From Adhaeribacter aquaticus DSM 16391 (GTDB lineage: Bacteria > Bacteroidota > Bacteroidia > Cytophagales > Hymenobacteraceae), in NCBI RefSeq assembly GCF_000473365.1, contig NZ_KI421517.1:4290296-4354295 (forward strand): a DNA stretch of 64,000 nt. The letters are read 5' to 3'. The notes under the pieces were generated by a model. The model was not told where the DNA came from, made no database searches, and saw only the letters and a program-made list of their open reading frames with translations. Positions 31,980 to 40,600 of the stretch are shown here, piece after piece. The translations under genes were made by a program, and so were the position numbers. Numbering within the stretch: position 1 is the stretch's first letter; each line of letters begins with the position of its first letter.

Positions 31980-33335
31980 TTACTTTAATTCTTTGATCTT
32001 TAAATTCTGGAAAGAAACATTATCGCCGTGATCCTGCAGCAATATTTTCCCTTTTGCAGCCATACCAAAATTTGGAAAGTCTTTATACTTACTTTTGGAG
32101 ACTAACTCCTTATACTCCGGAGAACCTCTGGTGTACTCAACTACCACATAACCATTAAGAAGGTGCTGCACTTTTCCGTTAGGATAAACCCGAACCATGC
32201 CTCTGTTCCAATCCCCGATTTTCCGCAGTGACTGACCAGGCTTTACGGCCGGAATTAAATCGTATAAAGAACCAAGCGTACGGTTGCCATTGCTGCCCAT
32301 TTTGGCATCCGGATGACGGGCATCATCCAGAATTTGGTATTCTAACCCTACTACACTACCTTTGTTGTTGGTTACAAAATATTTTAAACCACTGTTTGCC
32401 CCTTCGGTTAGTTTAAAATCAAATTGTAATTCAAAGGCGCTATATTCTTTCGTAGTTACAATATCACCTCCAGTACGGTGACCTTTACCAGTAGCTTTAG
32501 GAATGCTTATAATACCATCTTCTATTTCCCAACCTTTTTCTGGAAATTTTTTATGTTTAGCACTTTGCCACCCTGTAGAAGTTTTTCCATCCCAAAGCAT
32601 GGTATAACCATTAACTTTTTCTGCTTCCGAGAGTTGGTTCGGCAAAGTATTTACCACGAAAATATCAGTGGCAGGAGCTGGTCTTAAATTTTGGGTTTGA
32701 ATACGGATATTACGCCATTGGATTTGCCGCCCCGCTTCTTCGGGCTTGCCAATGGAATGGACCTGCAGGGCAATAATCCCACGACTGGTTTCCGCATCAA
32801 TTAAATGAGCTGTAGGTATGCCGTTTACCCAGGTACGGATAGTATTGCCAATGCATTCAATGCGATAAACATTCCAGTCATTAACCTTAAAGGCTTTTTT
32901 ACCCGCTTCATTATATTCCAGAGTGTATAACCAGCCACGTCTGGCTTCATCGTAAATGCCACCACTCCAGGCACGGGCCGAAGGATCTATTTCTACCTGG
33001 TAACCATGTACACGCCCGTTCAGGTATTCCGGCTTAGAAAGGCTCCTGATCTGAATACCTGAATTCATCTGAGGATGAACTTTTAATTCCAGTTCCAGGA
33101 TAAAATCCCCGTATTCTTTTTCAGTAGCTAAAAAGGAGTTGGGTTCATTGGCTACCGTAGTAACTATTATGGCATTATCCTTTACCTCGTACTTCGCTTT
33201 TCCATTAAGTTGTTTCCAGCCCCGTAAATCTGTACCATTAAATAAGTTTTCCCATTGCCCGGTATTATTTCGTTGAGCAGGTGCTGGAAAACAAATCAAA
33301 CCAAGAACAACAAATAACAGAACGCTAATTCTCAT
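31980..33335 (-). CDS. Tandem DUF1080 (3-keto-disaccharide hydrolase-like) protein
   Basis: A 451-residue secreted protein with signal peptide (about residues 1-20, ending A-P-A-Q). It contains two concanavalin-like DUF1080 domains: the first (about 25-210) with W-E-N-L-F-N-G-T-D-L-R-G-W-K, the second (about 240-450) with L-W-D-G-K-T-S-T-G-W-Q-S. Each has the repeated pattern of Phe/Leu strands and a M-N-S-G-I-Q-I-R or A-N-S-G-L-K-Y-F core. DUF1080 proteins include 3-keto-glycoside hydrolases. It precedes the isomerase and PQQ genes and follows the Tat-exported oxidoreductase by 36 bp in the same direction, which fits a keto-sugar pathway. Confidence 0.92.
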   Translation of the reverse strand: MRISVLLFVVLGLICFPAPAQRNNTGQWENLFNGTDLRGWKQLNGKAKYEVKDNAIIVTTVANEPNSFLATEKEYGDFILELELKVHPQMNSGIQIRSLSKPEYLNGRVHGYQVEIDPSARAWSGGIYDEARRGWLYTLEYNEAGKKAFKVNDWNVYRIECIGNTIRTWVNGIPTAHLIDAETSRGIIALQVHSIGKPEEAGRQIQWRNIRIQTQNLRPAPATDIFVVNTLPNQLSEAEKVNGYTMLWDGKTSTGWQSAKHKKFPEKGWEIEDGIISIPKATGKGHRTGGDIVTTKEYSAFELQFDFKLTEGANSGLKYFVTNNKGSVVGLEYQILDDARHPDAKMGSNGNRTLGSLYDLIPAVKPGQSLRKIGDWNRGMVRVYPNGKVQHLLNGYVVVEYTRGSPEYKELVSKSKYKDFPNFGMAAKGKILLQDHGDNVSFQNLKIKELK

Positions 33336-33371
33336 ATAGATATACCAACTTATTTAAGGTAAAAGGTAAAC

Positions 33372-34733
33372 TTAAAATTTAAAGACTCTACCGTTCACCA
33401 TTACTTCCTGAGTCTTTTCATCAAAAGTAGATTTATAACCTGTTTGTGCGGCGGCAGTGGTCATGATATTAGCAATTGAATGGTAGTACCCAGCTTCAAC
33501 GGGCGCATTTGGTTGCCTGCGGGTCCGTATGCATTCCATCCAGTTGCGCATGTGGTTCGAGGTTAAATTATCAGCTCCGGTATTGGCCGAGGCAACTGCT
33601 CTTAACGATTTATCAGCTAAACTCATCTTCGGTAATAAATTAGCCTCCATATTCATGGCACTAGCAAACTCCTTGCGCAAACCACCTTTAGGCGAAATGG
33701 TATTGGTAATCAAATTCATTTCTCCGCCGTTAGAAAAGTAAATTTCAGCCGGGTTCTCATCTCCGTTGTGCATGCGCGAACTAAACGTTACCTGGAAACC
33801 TTTACTTAAATCTTCATTAGGGCCATAATCAAATACAGCGGTCATGGTATCCCAGTTGCGGCGGCCATCTTTCCACTGATAAATTCCTCCGTTGGCAACT
33901 ACACTCCGTGGATGCGTTATGCCTGAAAACCAATGGACCGTATCAATCTGGTGCGCCATCCATTGCCCCGGCATTCCGGAAGAATAAGGCCAGAACAACC
34001 GGTACTCTAAATAAATTCTAGGATTCCAGGCTTCGAATGGGCGGTTCATTAAAAAACGTTTCCAGTCAGTATCTTCCTCTCTTATTTTTTCTACTAATTT
34101 GGGTCTGCGCCACCGGCCAGGTTGATTGACATTCCAGGTAAGTTCCACCATGGTGATATCGCCAAATTTGCCGCTCTGAACAAACCCCGCACCTGCCTGG
34201 TAATTGGCCCCACTCCGCCGCTGCGAACCAATTTGCACGATCCGATCAGTAGCCTTAATGGCTTTTAAAGCCGCCCGGTTATCTTCCATGGTTTCGGCAA
34301 AAGGCTTTTCTACGTAAGCATCACAGCCCGCCTGCACCGCTTCAATGGCGTGTAGGGCATGCTGAAAATCGGCAGTACTAATAATTACCGCATCTACTTC
34401 TTTGGCATTATAAAGCTCCTCGTTATTTCGGAAACCTTTAATATCGTGGCCTAATTTCTTTTTCAGGTTCTCCTGCCCTTCTTCCCGCCGAACTTTCCAG
34501 ATATCCGAAACAGCAACAATATCAAAGTTTAAATCTTTGTTTTTATAATGGTTTAAGAAAGATGGCAACAAGGAGCTCCGGAAACGATCAGAATACCCAA
34601 CTACCCCAACCCGAACCCTATCATTAGCACCTAAAATACGTCCATAACTTTTAGCGCTAAAACCTAATGCACCCAAATAAATACCGGTACCCGCAATAGT
34701 TGTTTTTTTTATAAACTCTCTTCTTGAAGACAT
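33372..34733 (-). CDS. Tat-exported Gfo/Idh/MocA-family oxidoreductase
   Basis: A 453-residue protein. The N-terminus S-S-R-R-E-F-I-K-K-T-T-I-A-G-T-G is a twin-arginine signal. The Rossmann domain has V-R-V-G-V-V-G-Y-S-D-R-F, then I-I-S-T-A-D-F-Q-H and D-A-Y-V-E-K-P-F-A-E-T, the E-K-P Lys being the conserved catalytic-site residue. The C-terminal substrate domain (about 170-450) has the M-A-H-Q-I-D-T-V-H-W-F His pair typical of the group. Such enzymes interconvert alcohol and keto groups of sugars with a tightly bound nucleotide. It lies 36 bp upstream of the DUF1080 gene. Confidence 0.92.
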   Translation of the reverse strand: MSSRREFIKKTTIAGTGIYLGALGFSAKSYGRILGANDRVRVGVVGYSDRFRSSLLPSFLNHYKNKDLNFDIVAVSDIWKVRREEGQENLKKKLGHDIKGFRNNEELYNAKEVDAVIISTADFQHALHAIEAVQAGCDAYVEKPFAETMEDNRAALKAIKATDRIVQIGSQRRSGANYQAGAGFVQSGKFGDITMVELTWNVNQPGRWRRPKLVEKIREEDTDWKRFLMNRPFEAWNPRIYLEYRLFWPYSSGMPGQWMAHQIDTVHWFSGITHPRSVVANGGIYQWKDGRRNWDTMTAVFDYGPNEDLSKGFQVTFSSRMHNGDENPAEIYFSNGGEMNLITNTISPKGGLRKEFASAMNMEANLLPKMSLADKSLRAVASANTGADNLTSNHMRNWMECIRTRRQPNAPVEAGYYHSIANIMTTAAAQTGYKSTFDEKTQEVMVNGRVFKF

Positions 34734-34796
34734 ATTCTTTCTTAAACTAAACTTAAAGATAAACCTGTTTTAAAGCCTGATGATCAGCATAATATA

Positions 34797-35969
34797 TTAA
34801 TTATCTTTCATAGAACGCGCTATTCCTAATTCCAAACCTCTTAGTTCGGCCAACCCACGTAAACGGCCAATACCTGAGTATCCCGGATTGGTTTTTTTAG
34901 CTAAATCATCCAGCATCTGATGACCATGATCCGGTCGCATCGGGATTCGTATCTGCCTTTTTGCCATTACCAGAATCAATTCTTTCATAACCGCATACAT
35001 ATCTACATCGCCTTCTAAATGGTTGGCTTCGTAGAAATTGCCTTCGGCATCCCGCTGGGTACTGCGCAAATGAATAAAATTAATTCTTTTACCAAATTGG
35101 CGAACTATCTCCGGCAGATCATTATCAGCCCTTACGCCAAAAGAACCGGTGCAAAAGCATAGGCCATTATTTAAAGAAGGTACGGCATCAATCAGCGCCT
35201 GTACGTCGGCGGCTGTACTTACCACCCGGGGTAAACCTAATATTGCGTAAGGCGGATCATCCGGATGAATAACCATTTGCACACCCACCTCATCGGCAAC
35301 CGGAATAATTTGCTGAAGGAAATATATCAGGTTCTGACGTAGTTTAGTTGCATCAATACCTGCATAAGTATCTAAAGCCGCCTGAAACTGCTCCAGCGTA
35401 AAACTTTCTTCGCTACCCGGTAGGCCGGCAATTACGTTGCGCTGCAATTGCAGCTTTTCGGCCTCACTCATTTCCCGAAAACGTTTTTCCGCTCTTTCTA
35501 AGTCTTGTATTGAATAATCCTTTTCGGCTCCTTCCCGCTTCAGCATTAATACATCAAAGGCTACAAAGGCTGCTTTTTCAAACCGTAAAGCCTTAGAGCC
35601 ATCTGGCATTTCATAACTTAAATCGGTTCGGGTCCAATCTAAAACGGGCATAAAATTGTAAGTAACAATTTTGATTCCGCAGGCCGCTAAATTCCGGATC
35701 GATTCTTTATAATTCTCTATATATTCCTGGAAATTACCAGACTGGGTTTTAATGCCTTCATGCACCGGCACACTTTCTACCACACTCCAAACTAAACCAG
35801 CATTTTCAATATTTTTTTTTCTTTTATTGATTTCTTCTACTGTCCAGACCTGCCCGTTTGGAATATGATGTAAAGCCGAAACAATACCTGTAGCTCCAGC
35901 CTGTTTTACATCAGATAAAGAAACCGGATCGTTTGGCCCAAACCACCGCCAGCTTTGTAATAATGTCAT
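34797..35969 (-). CDS. uxuA: Mannonate dehydratase
   Basis: A 390-residue TIM-barrel enzyme that dehydrates D-mannonate to 2-keto-3-deoxygluconate. It has [12 protein letters not shown] near the N-terminus, [42 protein letters not shown] and M-R-P-D-H-G-H-Q-M, with the metal-binding His and Cys. Length matches UxuA. No mannonate oxidoreductase (UxuB) or uronate isomerase (UxaC) is beside it, but KDG kinase and KDPG aldolase lie 7 kb away in the window, so the lower pathway is complete. Confidence 0.96.
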   Translation of the reverse strand: MTLLQSWRWFGPNDPVSLSDVKQAGATGIVSALHHIPNGQVWTVEEINKRKKNIENAGLVWSVVESVPVHEGIKTQSGNFQEYIENYKESIRNLAACGIKIVTYNFMPVLDWTRTDLSYEMPDGSKALRFEKAAFVAFDVLMLKREGAEKDYSIQDLERAEKRFREMSEAEKLQLQRNVIAGLPGSEESFTLEQFQAALDTYAGIDATKLRQNLIYFLQQIIPVADEVGVQMVIHPDDPPYAILGLPRVVSTAADVQALIDAVPSLNNGLCFCTGSFGVRADNDLPEIVRQFGKRINFIHLRSTQRDAEGNFYEANHLEGDVDMYAVMKELILVMAKRQIRIPMRPDHGHQMLDDLAKKTNPGYSGIGRLRGLAELRGLELGIARSMKDN

Positions 35970-36110
35970 ATTTTTTGTACTGTTTTTTTTGCAAGGCAGA
36001 AAAGTATTAAATAAATAACTGATTTCAGAATTTTGGCACCATAATCTTCCTTAAAATTTCAAAATTATAGGTCTCAACCGGTAGGCTGAAGAACCTTATA
36101 GGTATACTTA

Positions 36111-36147
36111 CAAAAAGAGCCTGCTTTATTAAAGCAGGCTCTTTTTG
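36111..36147. terminator. Bidirectional intrinsic terminator
   Basis: An 18-bp perfect palindrome: CAAAAAGAGCCTGCTTTA (36111-36128) and its complement (36130-36147). It lies after the minus-strand small gene at 36170 and has A and T runs on its flanks. Confidence 0.88.
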
Positions 36148-36169
36148 TTAAAAACGTAAAATTGAATTC

Positions 36170-36511
36170 TTAATTAGCCCGGGTTAAGGCACCCGGATAA
36201 TCCTGCCCCTGGTAATTTACCAGTACTTCCATTTTATCACCATCAATTTTACCTTTCATAGGAATAGGCTCACCGTCGCGGCCAGCATTAAAAGAAAATT
36301 CGTTTCCTTTTACTTTACCATCCGATATTGGATTTTCACCCATTTCGGTTGTAATGGTACCGGTTAATTTTTCACCGGCAACCTTTAAATTTAGGGTTAT
36401 ACCGAAACCATCGCCTACCGAACCGGTCCATTTCCCGTCTAAGCTGGCGGCCCAACAATATGTAATTACAATAAATAAGAAGGCTGTTGCTAATAAACTT
36501 TTTCTAATCAT
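36170..36511 (-). CDS. Small secreted beta-rich protein, paralogue 1
   Basis: A 113-residue secreted protein. The start at 36511 is chosen because the signal peptide (M-I-R-K-S-L-L-A-T-A-F-L-F, cleaved after C-W-A-A) begins there; the in-frame Met 27 bases upstream adds nothing recognisable. The mature part is a short beta-rich domain with L-D-G-K-W-T-G-S-V-G-D-G, L-N-L-K-V-A-G-E-K-L-T-G-T-I-T and G-E-N-P-I-S-D-G-K-V. Its paralogue at 36644 shares the same skeleton. Similar short lipocalin-like proteins with L-D-G-K-W x G are common in Bacteroidota, with function unknown. Confidence 0.75.
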   Translation of the reverse strand: MIRKSLLATAFLFIVITYCWAASLDGKWTGSVGDGFGITLNLKVAGEKLTGTITTEMGENPISDGKVKGNEFSFNAGRDGEPIPMKGKIDGDKMEVLVNYQGQDYPGALTRAN

Positions 36512-36584
36512 GGTTGTGGATTTTGGATTAATGGTCAATTGTTCAATGAGGTAATATAGTAAAACTTAAATAATCTTAGAAAAC

Positions 36585-36620
36585 AAAACAGCTTACTTTC
36601 ATCTAAAGCAAGCTGTTTTT
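36585..36620. terminator. Intrinsic terminator between the paralogues
   Basis: AAAACAGCTTACTTT (36585-36599) pairs with AAAGCAAGCTGTTTT (36605-36619) with one mismatch, ending the minus-strand gene at 36644. Confidence 0.8.
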
Positions 36621-36643
36621 CATTTATCAAAGCAAATTTCCTA

Positions 36644-36988
36644 TTATGGCACGCGAGTTAGCGTGGCACTCATATCATTACCCTGAAAATTAACAGTTAA
36701 GTCAATTTTATCGCCGTTTAGCTTTCCTTTATAAACAATAGTATTTTCGTTAAAGGTGCGGTTAAAAGTAAACTCATTGCCCGTAACTTTACCATCCGTT
36801 ATAGGATTTTCACCTCTTGGAGAGGTAATGGTTCCGGTTAGTTTGTTTCCCTGTACTTTCAAGTCGAGGGTGATTTCAAACTGACCGTCCCCAAAAGCGC
36901 CCTTCCATTTGCCATCTAAGGCTGCGGCAAAGCAATAAGACAATAGGGTACAAACTAACAAGGCTGAAAATAAAACTTTCTTTATCAT
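36644..36988 (-). CDS. Small secreted beta-rich protein, paralogue 2
   Basis: A 114-residue protein with Sec signal peptide (M-I-K-K-V-L-F-S-A-L-L-V, cleaved near C-F-A-A). The mature domain has L-D-G-K-W-K-G-A-F-G-D-G, L-D-L-K-V-Q-G-N-K-L-T-G-T-I-T and G-E-N-P-I-T-D-G-K-V-T-G-N-E-F. It aligns along its length with the gene at 36170, so the two arose by tandem duplication, and each has its own terminator. Function is unknown. Confidence 0.75.
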   Translation of the reverse strand: MIKKVLFSALLVCTLLSYCFAAALDGKWKGAFGDGQFEITLDLKVQGNKLTGTITSPRGENPITDGKVTGNEFTFNRTFNENTIVYKGKLNGDKIDLTVNFQGNDMSATLTRVP

Positions 36989-37285
36989 AGGGTTAAAATT
37001 TGTGGTGGTAAATAATTAAACAAGTAAAACAACTGTAACAATTATAGGAAAAACAGAATATTAACGATTATAAATTATATAATTGGACTTATAAAGTCGA
37101 CGGTTGGGTAAATCTGGTAGATGAGCTTTGGCTGAAGCCAGTATAAATAATTAACCTGCAGGTAGTAAAAACGGTCCGGGCGCCGTATAATTCCGTTTTG
37201 ACACTTATCGGTTTTACATGTTTGATAAATTTAAAATTTACCCTACTGGAAAACAGCCTTAAGAATTTAATTTAATTAATCTATT
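36989..37285. other. Divergent intergenic region before ypdA
   Basis: About 297 AT-rich bases between the secreted paralogue and ypdA. It presumably holds both promoters. I see no open frame or hairpin. Confidence 0.35.
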
Positions 37286-38248
37286 TTGGAAAATACGCTT
37301 GATGTATTAATTGTAGGAGCTGGCCCCATTGGCTTGGCTTGTGGTATAGAAGCCCAAACAGCCGGCTTAAGTTACGTAATAGTAGAAAAAGGTTGTTTGG
37401 TAAATTCACTATATAATTACCCCCTCAACATGACATTCTTTTCAACGGCCGACAAGCTGGAGATTGGAGAAATACCTTTTACCTGTATCCATTCTAAACC
37501 CAATCGCTCCGAGGCCCTGGAGTATTATCGCCGGGTAACGGATTATAAACAACTTCAGGTAAAACTTTTTGAGGAAGTATGGCATGTTAAGCCTGCCGGA
37601 GGGCATTACCAGATTACTACCAGTAAAGCTGAATATGCGGCAAAGCAATTAGTTATAGCGGTGGGTTTTTACGATATCCCAAATCTTTTAAAAATTAAGG
37701 GAGAAGAGTTACCGAAGGTAAAGCATTATTATTTTGATCCGCATTATTATTACAAGCAAAAAGTATTGGTAGTGGGTGCCAATAACTCTTCTGCTGATGT
37801 AGCCCTGGAAACCTGGCGAAAAGGTGCCGAGGTAACTATGGTTATTAGAGAAGCAGAATTGGGCAGAATAAAATACTGGACCAAACCTGATTTAGAAAAC
37901 CGCATAAATGAAGGCTCCATTAAAGCCCATTTTATATCCCGTTTAGTAGAAATTCGGGAGACAGAAGTTGACATTTTAACCCCGGACGGCCTCCTGACCA
38001 TAGAAAATGATTATGTGATGGCCATGACCGGATATCAGCCAAATTTTAGTTTACTGGAAAAAATTGGCATTCAGCTTTCCGATGATGACAAAAAATACCC
38101 TTTTTACGACCCAGAAACGATGGAAACAAACCTGCCTAACGTTTACCTGGCTGGTGTTATTTGTGGCGGAATGGATACCCATGTCTGGTTTATAGAAAAC
38201 TCCAGAGAACATGCTGCCAAAATTTTCCGCCACATCATGGCTTCCTAA
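37286..38248 (+). CDS. ypdA: YpdA-family putative bacillithiol disulfide reductase
   Basis: A 320-residue flavoprotein with TTG start at 37286. FAD loop V-L-I-V-G-A-G-P-I-G-L-A-C-G (about residues 7-20), Y-P-L-N-M-T-F-F-S-T-A (about 45-55), the NADPH loop V-L-V-V-G-A-N-N-S-S-A-D-V-A and the closing V-Y-L-A-G-V-I-C-G-G all match YpdA/Bdr. YpdA reduces bacillithiol disulfide with NADPH, keeping the thiol pool reduced; unlike thioredoxin reductase it has no C-x-x-C pair. Presence suggests a bacillithiol-type thiol. It precedes NDH-2 by 151 bp on the same strand. Confidence 0.9.
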   Translation: MENTLDVLIVGAGPIGLACGIEAQTAGLSYVIVEKGCLVNSLYNYPLNMTFFSTADKLEIGEIPFTCIHSKPNRSEALEYYRRVTDYKQLQVKLFEEVWHVKPAGGHYQITTSKAEYAAKQLVIAVGFYDIPNLLKIKGEELPKVKHYYFDPHYYYKQKVLVVGANNSSADVALETWRKGAEVTMVIREAELGRIKYWTKPDLENRINEGSIKAHFISRLVEIRETEVDILTPDGLLTIENDYVMAMTGYQPNFSLLEKIGIQLSDDDKKYPFYDPETMETNLPNVYLAGVICGGMDTHVWFIENSREHAAKIFRHIMAS

Positions 38249-38399
38249 ACCTGGTAGTTTGGGCTTTCTGGCAGGTTTTATTTCATTGTAACTACTTTAC
38301 CTACCTTTTATATACTACCTGTTTGCTACATTCCTATTAATTTATCCGTAAACAACGGTTTTAGAAGGCAAATCTAAAATTATAAATAAATCTTTTTAT

Positions 38400-39728
38400 A
38401 TGGTTCATGCTAAAATACCTGAAACAGAATATCCTAGAGTAGTTATAATTGGTGGTGGTTTCGCTGGTTTAGAATTAGCAAAATCATTAGAAAATGCTCC
38501 GGTACAGGTTGTTTTAATTGATAAAAAGAATTTCCATACCTTTCAGCCTTTACTTTACCAGGTAGGTACCGCCGGACTGGAAACTGATTCCATAATATAT
38601 CCTTTCCGGAAAGTATTTGAAGAACAAAAAAATCTGTATTTCCGGTTGGCCGAAGTGCAGCAGATAAAAACAGAAACCCAGATCGTGGAAACGACTATTG
38701 GTTTGCTGCACTACAACTACTTAGTTATAGCCACCGGTGCAAAAACTAATTACTACGGAGATGAACAATTAGAAAAAGTAGCTATTCCATTAAAAAGCAT
38801 TGAAGACGCTATTGAGTTACGAAATACTGTTCTAAGCAATTTTGAAAAAGCCCTGCAAATAGATGATGACGAACAGTTAAACAGCCTCATGGATTATGTC
38901 ATTGTGGGTGGAGGGCCAACGGGTGTAGAACTAGCTGGTGCTTTAAGCGAATTACGCAGCCATATTTTTCCTAAAGATTACAAAGAACTGGATTTTAAAC
39001 AAATGGATATCCACCTCATTCAAAGTGGTGACCATTTATTAAAGGGCATGTCTGAAGAAGCCTCTAAAAAAGCCCTGGACTACTTACAAAAATTTGGCGT
39101 TCAAGTTTGGCTCGATCGGAAGGTAAAATCTTATGATGGGTACACCGTTACTTTGGATAATGGAGAAAAATTAATTTCCCGCACCCTTATTTGGGCAGCC
39201 GGTGTAATTGGTTCCCCCATTGAAGGCATCCGGAAAGAAAGTATTTTGCGTGGCAACAGGTTGCAGGTAGATACTCACAATAAAGTGGCTGGCTATAATA
39301 ATATATTTGCCATTGGTGATATTGCCGCCATGATAACCGATACCTATCCCCAAGGACATCCTATGATGGCCCAGCCTGCCATTCAACAAGGTAAGCAGTT
39401 AGCTAAAAACTTGGTTAACTTAATCCAAAATAAACCGCTGCAATCTTTTGAATATGATGATAAAGGCTCAATGGCTACCATTGGCCGGAATCATGCAGTT
39501 GCCGATTTAAAAATATTTAGCTCTGAATTCCGTACCCAAGGCTTTATTGCCTGGATTATCTGGATGTTCATCCACCTTATTTCAGTTATAGGATTCCGGA
39601 ACCGATTCCTGGTTTTAGTCAACTGGGTTTGGAGTTATTTAAGTTATGATAAAAGCAACCGGTTGATAGTAGGTAAACAATTAGAAAATCTACCTGTAGA
39701 GGCCGTTATACAAAAAACGGAAGTTTAA
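38400..39728 (+). CDS. ndh: Type II NADH dehydrogenase (NDH-2)
   Basis: A 442-residue membrane-bound FAD enzyme that passes electrons from NADH to quinone without pumping protons. FAD motif V-V-I-I-G-G-G-F-A-G-L-E-L (about residues 13-25), N-F-H-T-F-Q-P-L-L-Y-Q-V-G-T-A-G, the NADH loop Y-V-I-V-G-G-G-P-T-G-V-E-L and the second FAD site F-A-I-G-D-I-A-A. M-A-Q-P-A-I-Q-Q-G is at the quinone site. The C-terminal part has a hydrophobic helix (about 375-405) and R-N-R-F, which attach it to the membrane. Length is normal. Confidence 0.94.
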   Translation: MVHAKIPETEYPRVVIIGGGFAGLELAKSLENAPVQVVLIDKKNFHTFQPLLYQVGTAGLETDSIIYPFRKVFEEQKNLYFRLAEVQQIKTETQIVETTIGLLHYNYLVIATGAKTNYYGDEQLEKVAIPLKSIEDAIELRNTVLSNFEKALQIDDDEQLNSLMDYVIVGGGPTGVELAGALSELRSHIFPKDYKELDFKQMDIHLIQSGDHLLKGMSEEASKKALDYLQKFGVQVWLDRKVKSYDGYTVTLDNGEKLISRTLIWAAGVIGSPIEGIRKESILRGNRLQVDTHNKVAGYNNIFAIGDIAAMITDTYPQGHPMMAQPAIQQGKQLAKNLVNLIQNKPLQSFEYDDKGSMATIGRNHAVADLKIFSSEFRTQGFIAWIIWMFIHLISVIGFRNRFLVLVNWVWSYLSYDKSNRLIVGKQLENLPVEAVIQKTEV

Positions 39729-39923
39729 TATAAGTATGGAAACACTTGATGCTGATAAATTTAGGATAAACTTCTTTTACATAACAAAAGCAAATTTAAG
39801 CTTGTATGGTATAAAGGAATTAAACAACTAATTGAATTTGAATTACACGATATTTAGCTCCGTTTTCAAAACCCTCTTGGCCTAAATAAAGTAATAAAAT
39901 TTATTTGGAGACGTTTTAGGCAA

Positions 39924-40379
39924 ATGGGAACAGTTAGTGCAGTTGGGATTAATTCAGACTTAGGATTTAATAAGCTCATACACATCAATACCAATAATTC
40001 AATTATTAATGTTGATCTTGATTTATCCTTATTATCGATAAAATGGCATCCGTTTACGGAATCTCCGGACGTTAAAGCATCTTTTATACTGGCTGCTAAA
40101 ATGGCAAAAGCTTTCTATATCAGAAGAATACTGCACGATACTACCAACCTTTCTTATTTAAGCATTGATATCCATAACTGGTTGCTGCGGGAAATTGTAC
40201 CACAGTTTTTATCCGCGAATGTTAAAAAATTTGCCCGAATTGTATCGGAAGAACCAATGGCCTTTTTGGTTTCAAGTAAGTATTTTGAGCGAATAAAAGC
40301 TAATTTTGCCGCACAAACTGATTGTAAATGTGAATTATTTACGGACTATAGCACCGCCATGTATTGGTTAAATATTTAA
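39924..40379 (+). CDS. STAS-like protein of unknown function
   Basis: A 151-residue protein with no confident family. The strands V-D-L-D-L-S-L-L-S-I-K-W-H-P, Y-L-S-I-D-I-H-N-W-L-L-R-E-I-V and F-A-R-I-V-S-E-E-P-M-A alternate with helices, a pattern seen in the small STAS/SpoIIAA-like proteins common in Bacteroidota, whose signalling role is unknown. A W-x-P motif near residue 42 and the W-L near 82 fit that group. The N-terminal G-T-V-S-A-V may be flexible. It stands alone between NDH-2 and the lipoprotein oxidoreductase. Confidence 0.55.
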   Translation: MGTVSAVGINSDLGFNKLIHINTNNSIINVDLDLSLLSIKWHPFTESPDVKASFILAAKMAKAFYIRRILHDTTNLSYLSIDIHNWLLREIVPQFLSANVKKFARIVSEEPMAFLVSSKYFERIKANFAAQTDCKCELFTDYSTAMYWLNI

Positions 40380-40485
40380 CTTATTCTAATAATTCTTAAT
40401 TGCTGGTGCTAAACTATTTTAGCCCCGGGTAAAACCATACAAAAAATTCTACAGTTGTTTCCCAATATACAGATATGATAAAGTT

Positions 40486-40526
40486 GCTACTTCTGCTGCC
40501 TGTTTTAACCGGGCAGCAGAAGTAGC
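40486..40526. terminator. Strong hairpin, probable terminator
   Basis: GCTACTTCTGCTGCC (40486-40500) pairs perfectly with GGCAGCAGAAGTAGC (40512-40526), followed a few bases later by GCTTTTG. A second, weaker hairpin (ATTGGCG/CGCCAAT, 40539-40561) follows. They lie between convergent genes. Confidence 0.65.
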
Positions 40527-40600
40527 AGTAGCTTTTGAATTGGCGACTTATTTTCGCCAATTGCACCTGAACCTATTAGAAACAGCAATATAGAACTGCT

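Noticed and set aside
28521-34733. A SusC/SusD polysaccharide utilisation locus
   Set aside because: No SusC/SusD pair, no sensor system and no glycoside hydrolase sits with these genes; the barrel at 44524 has no SusD partner.
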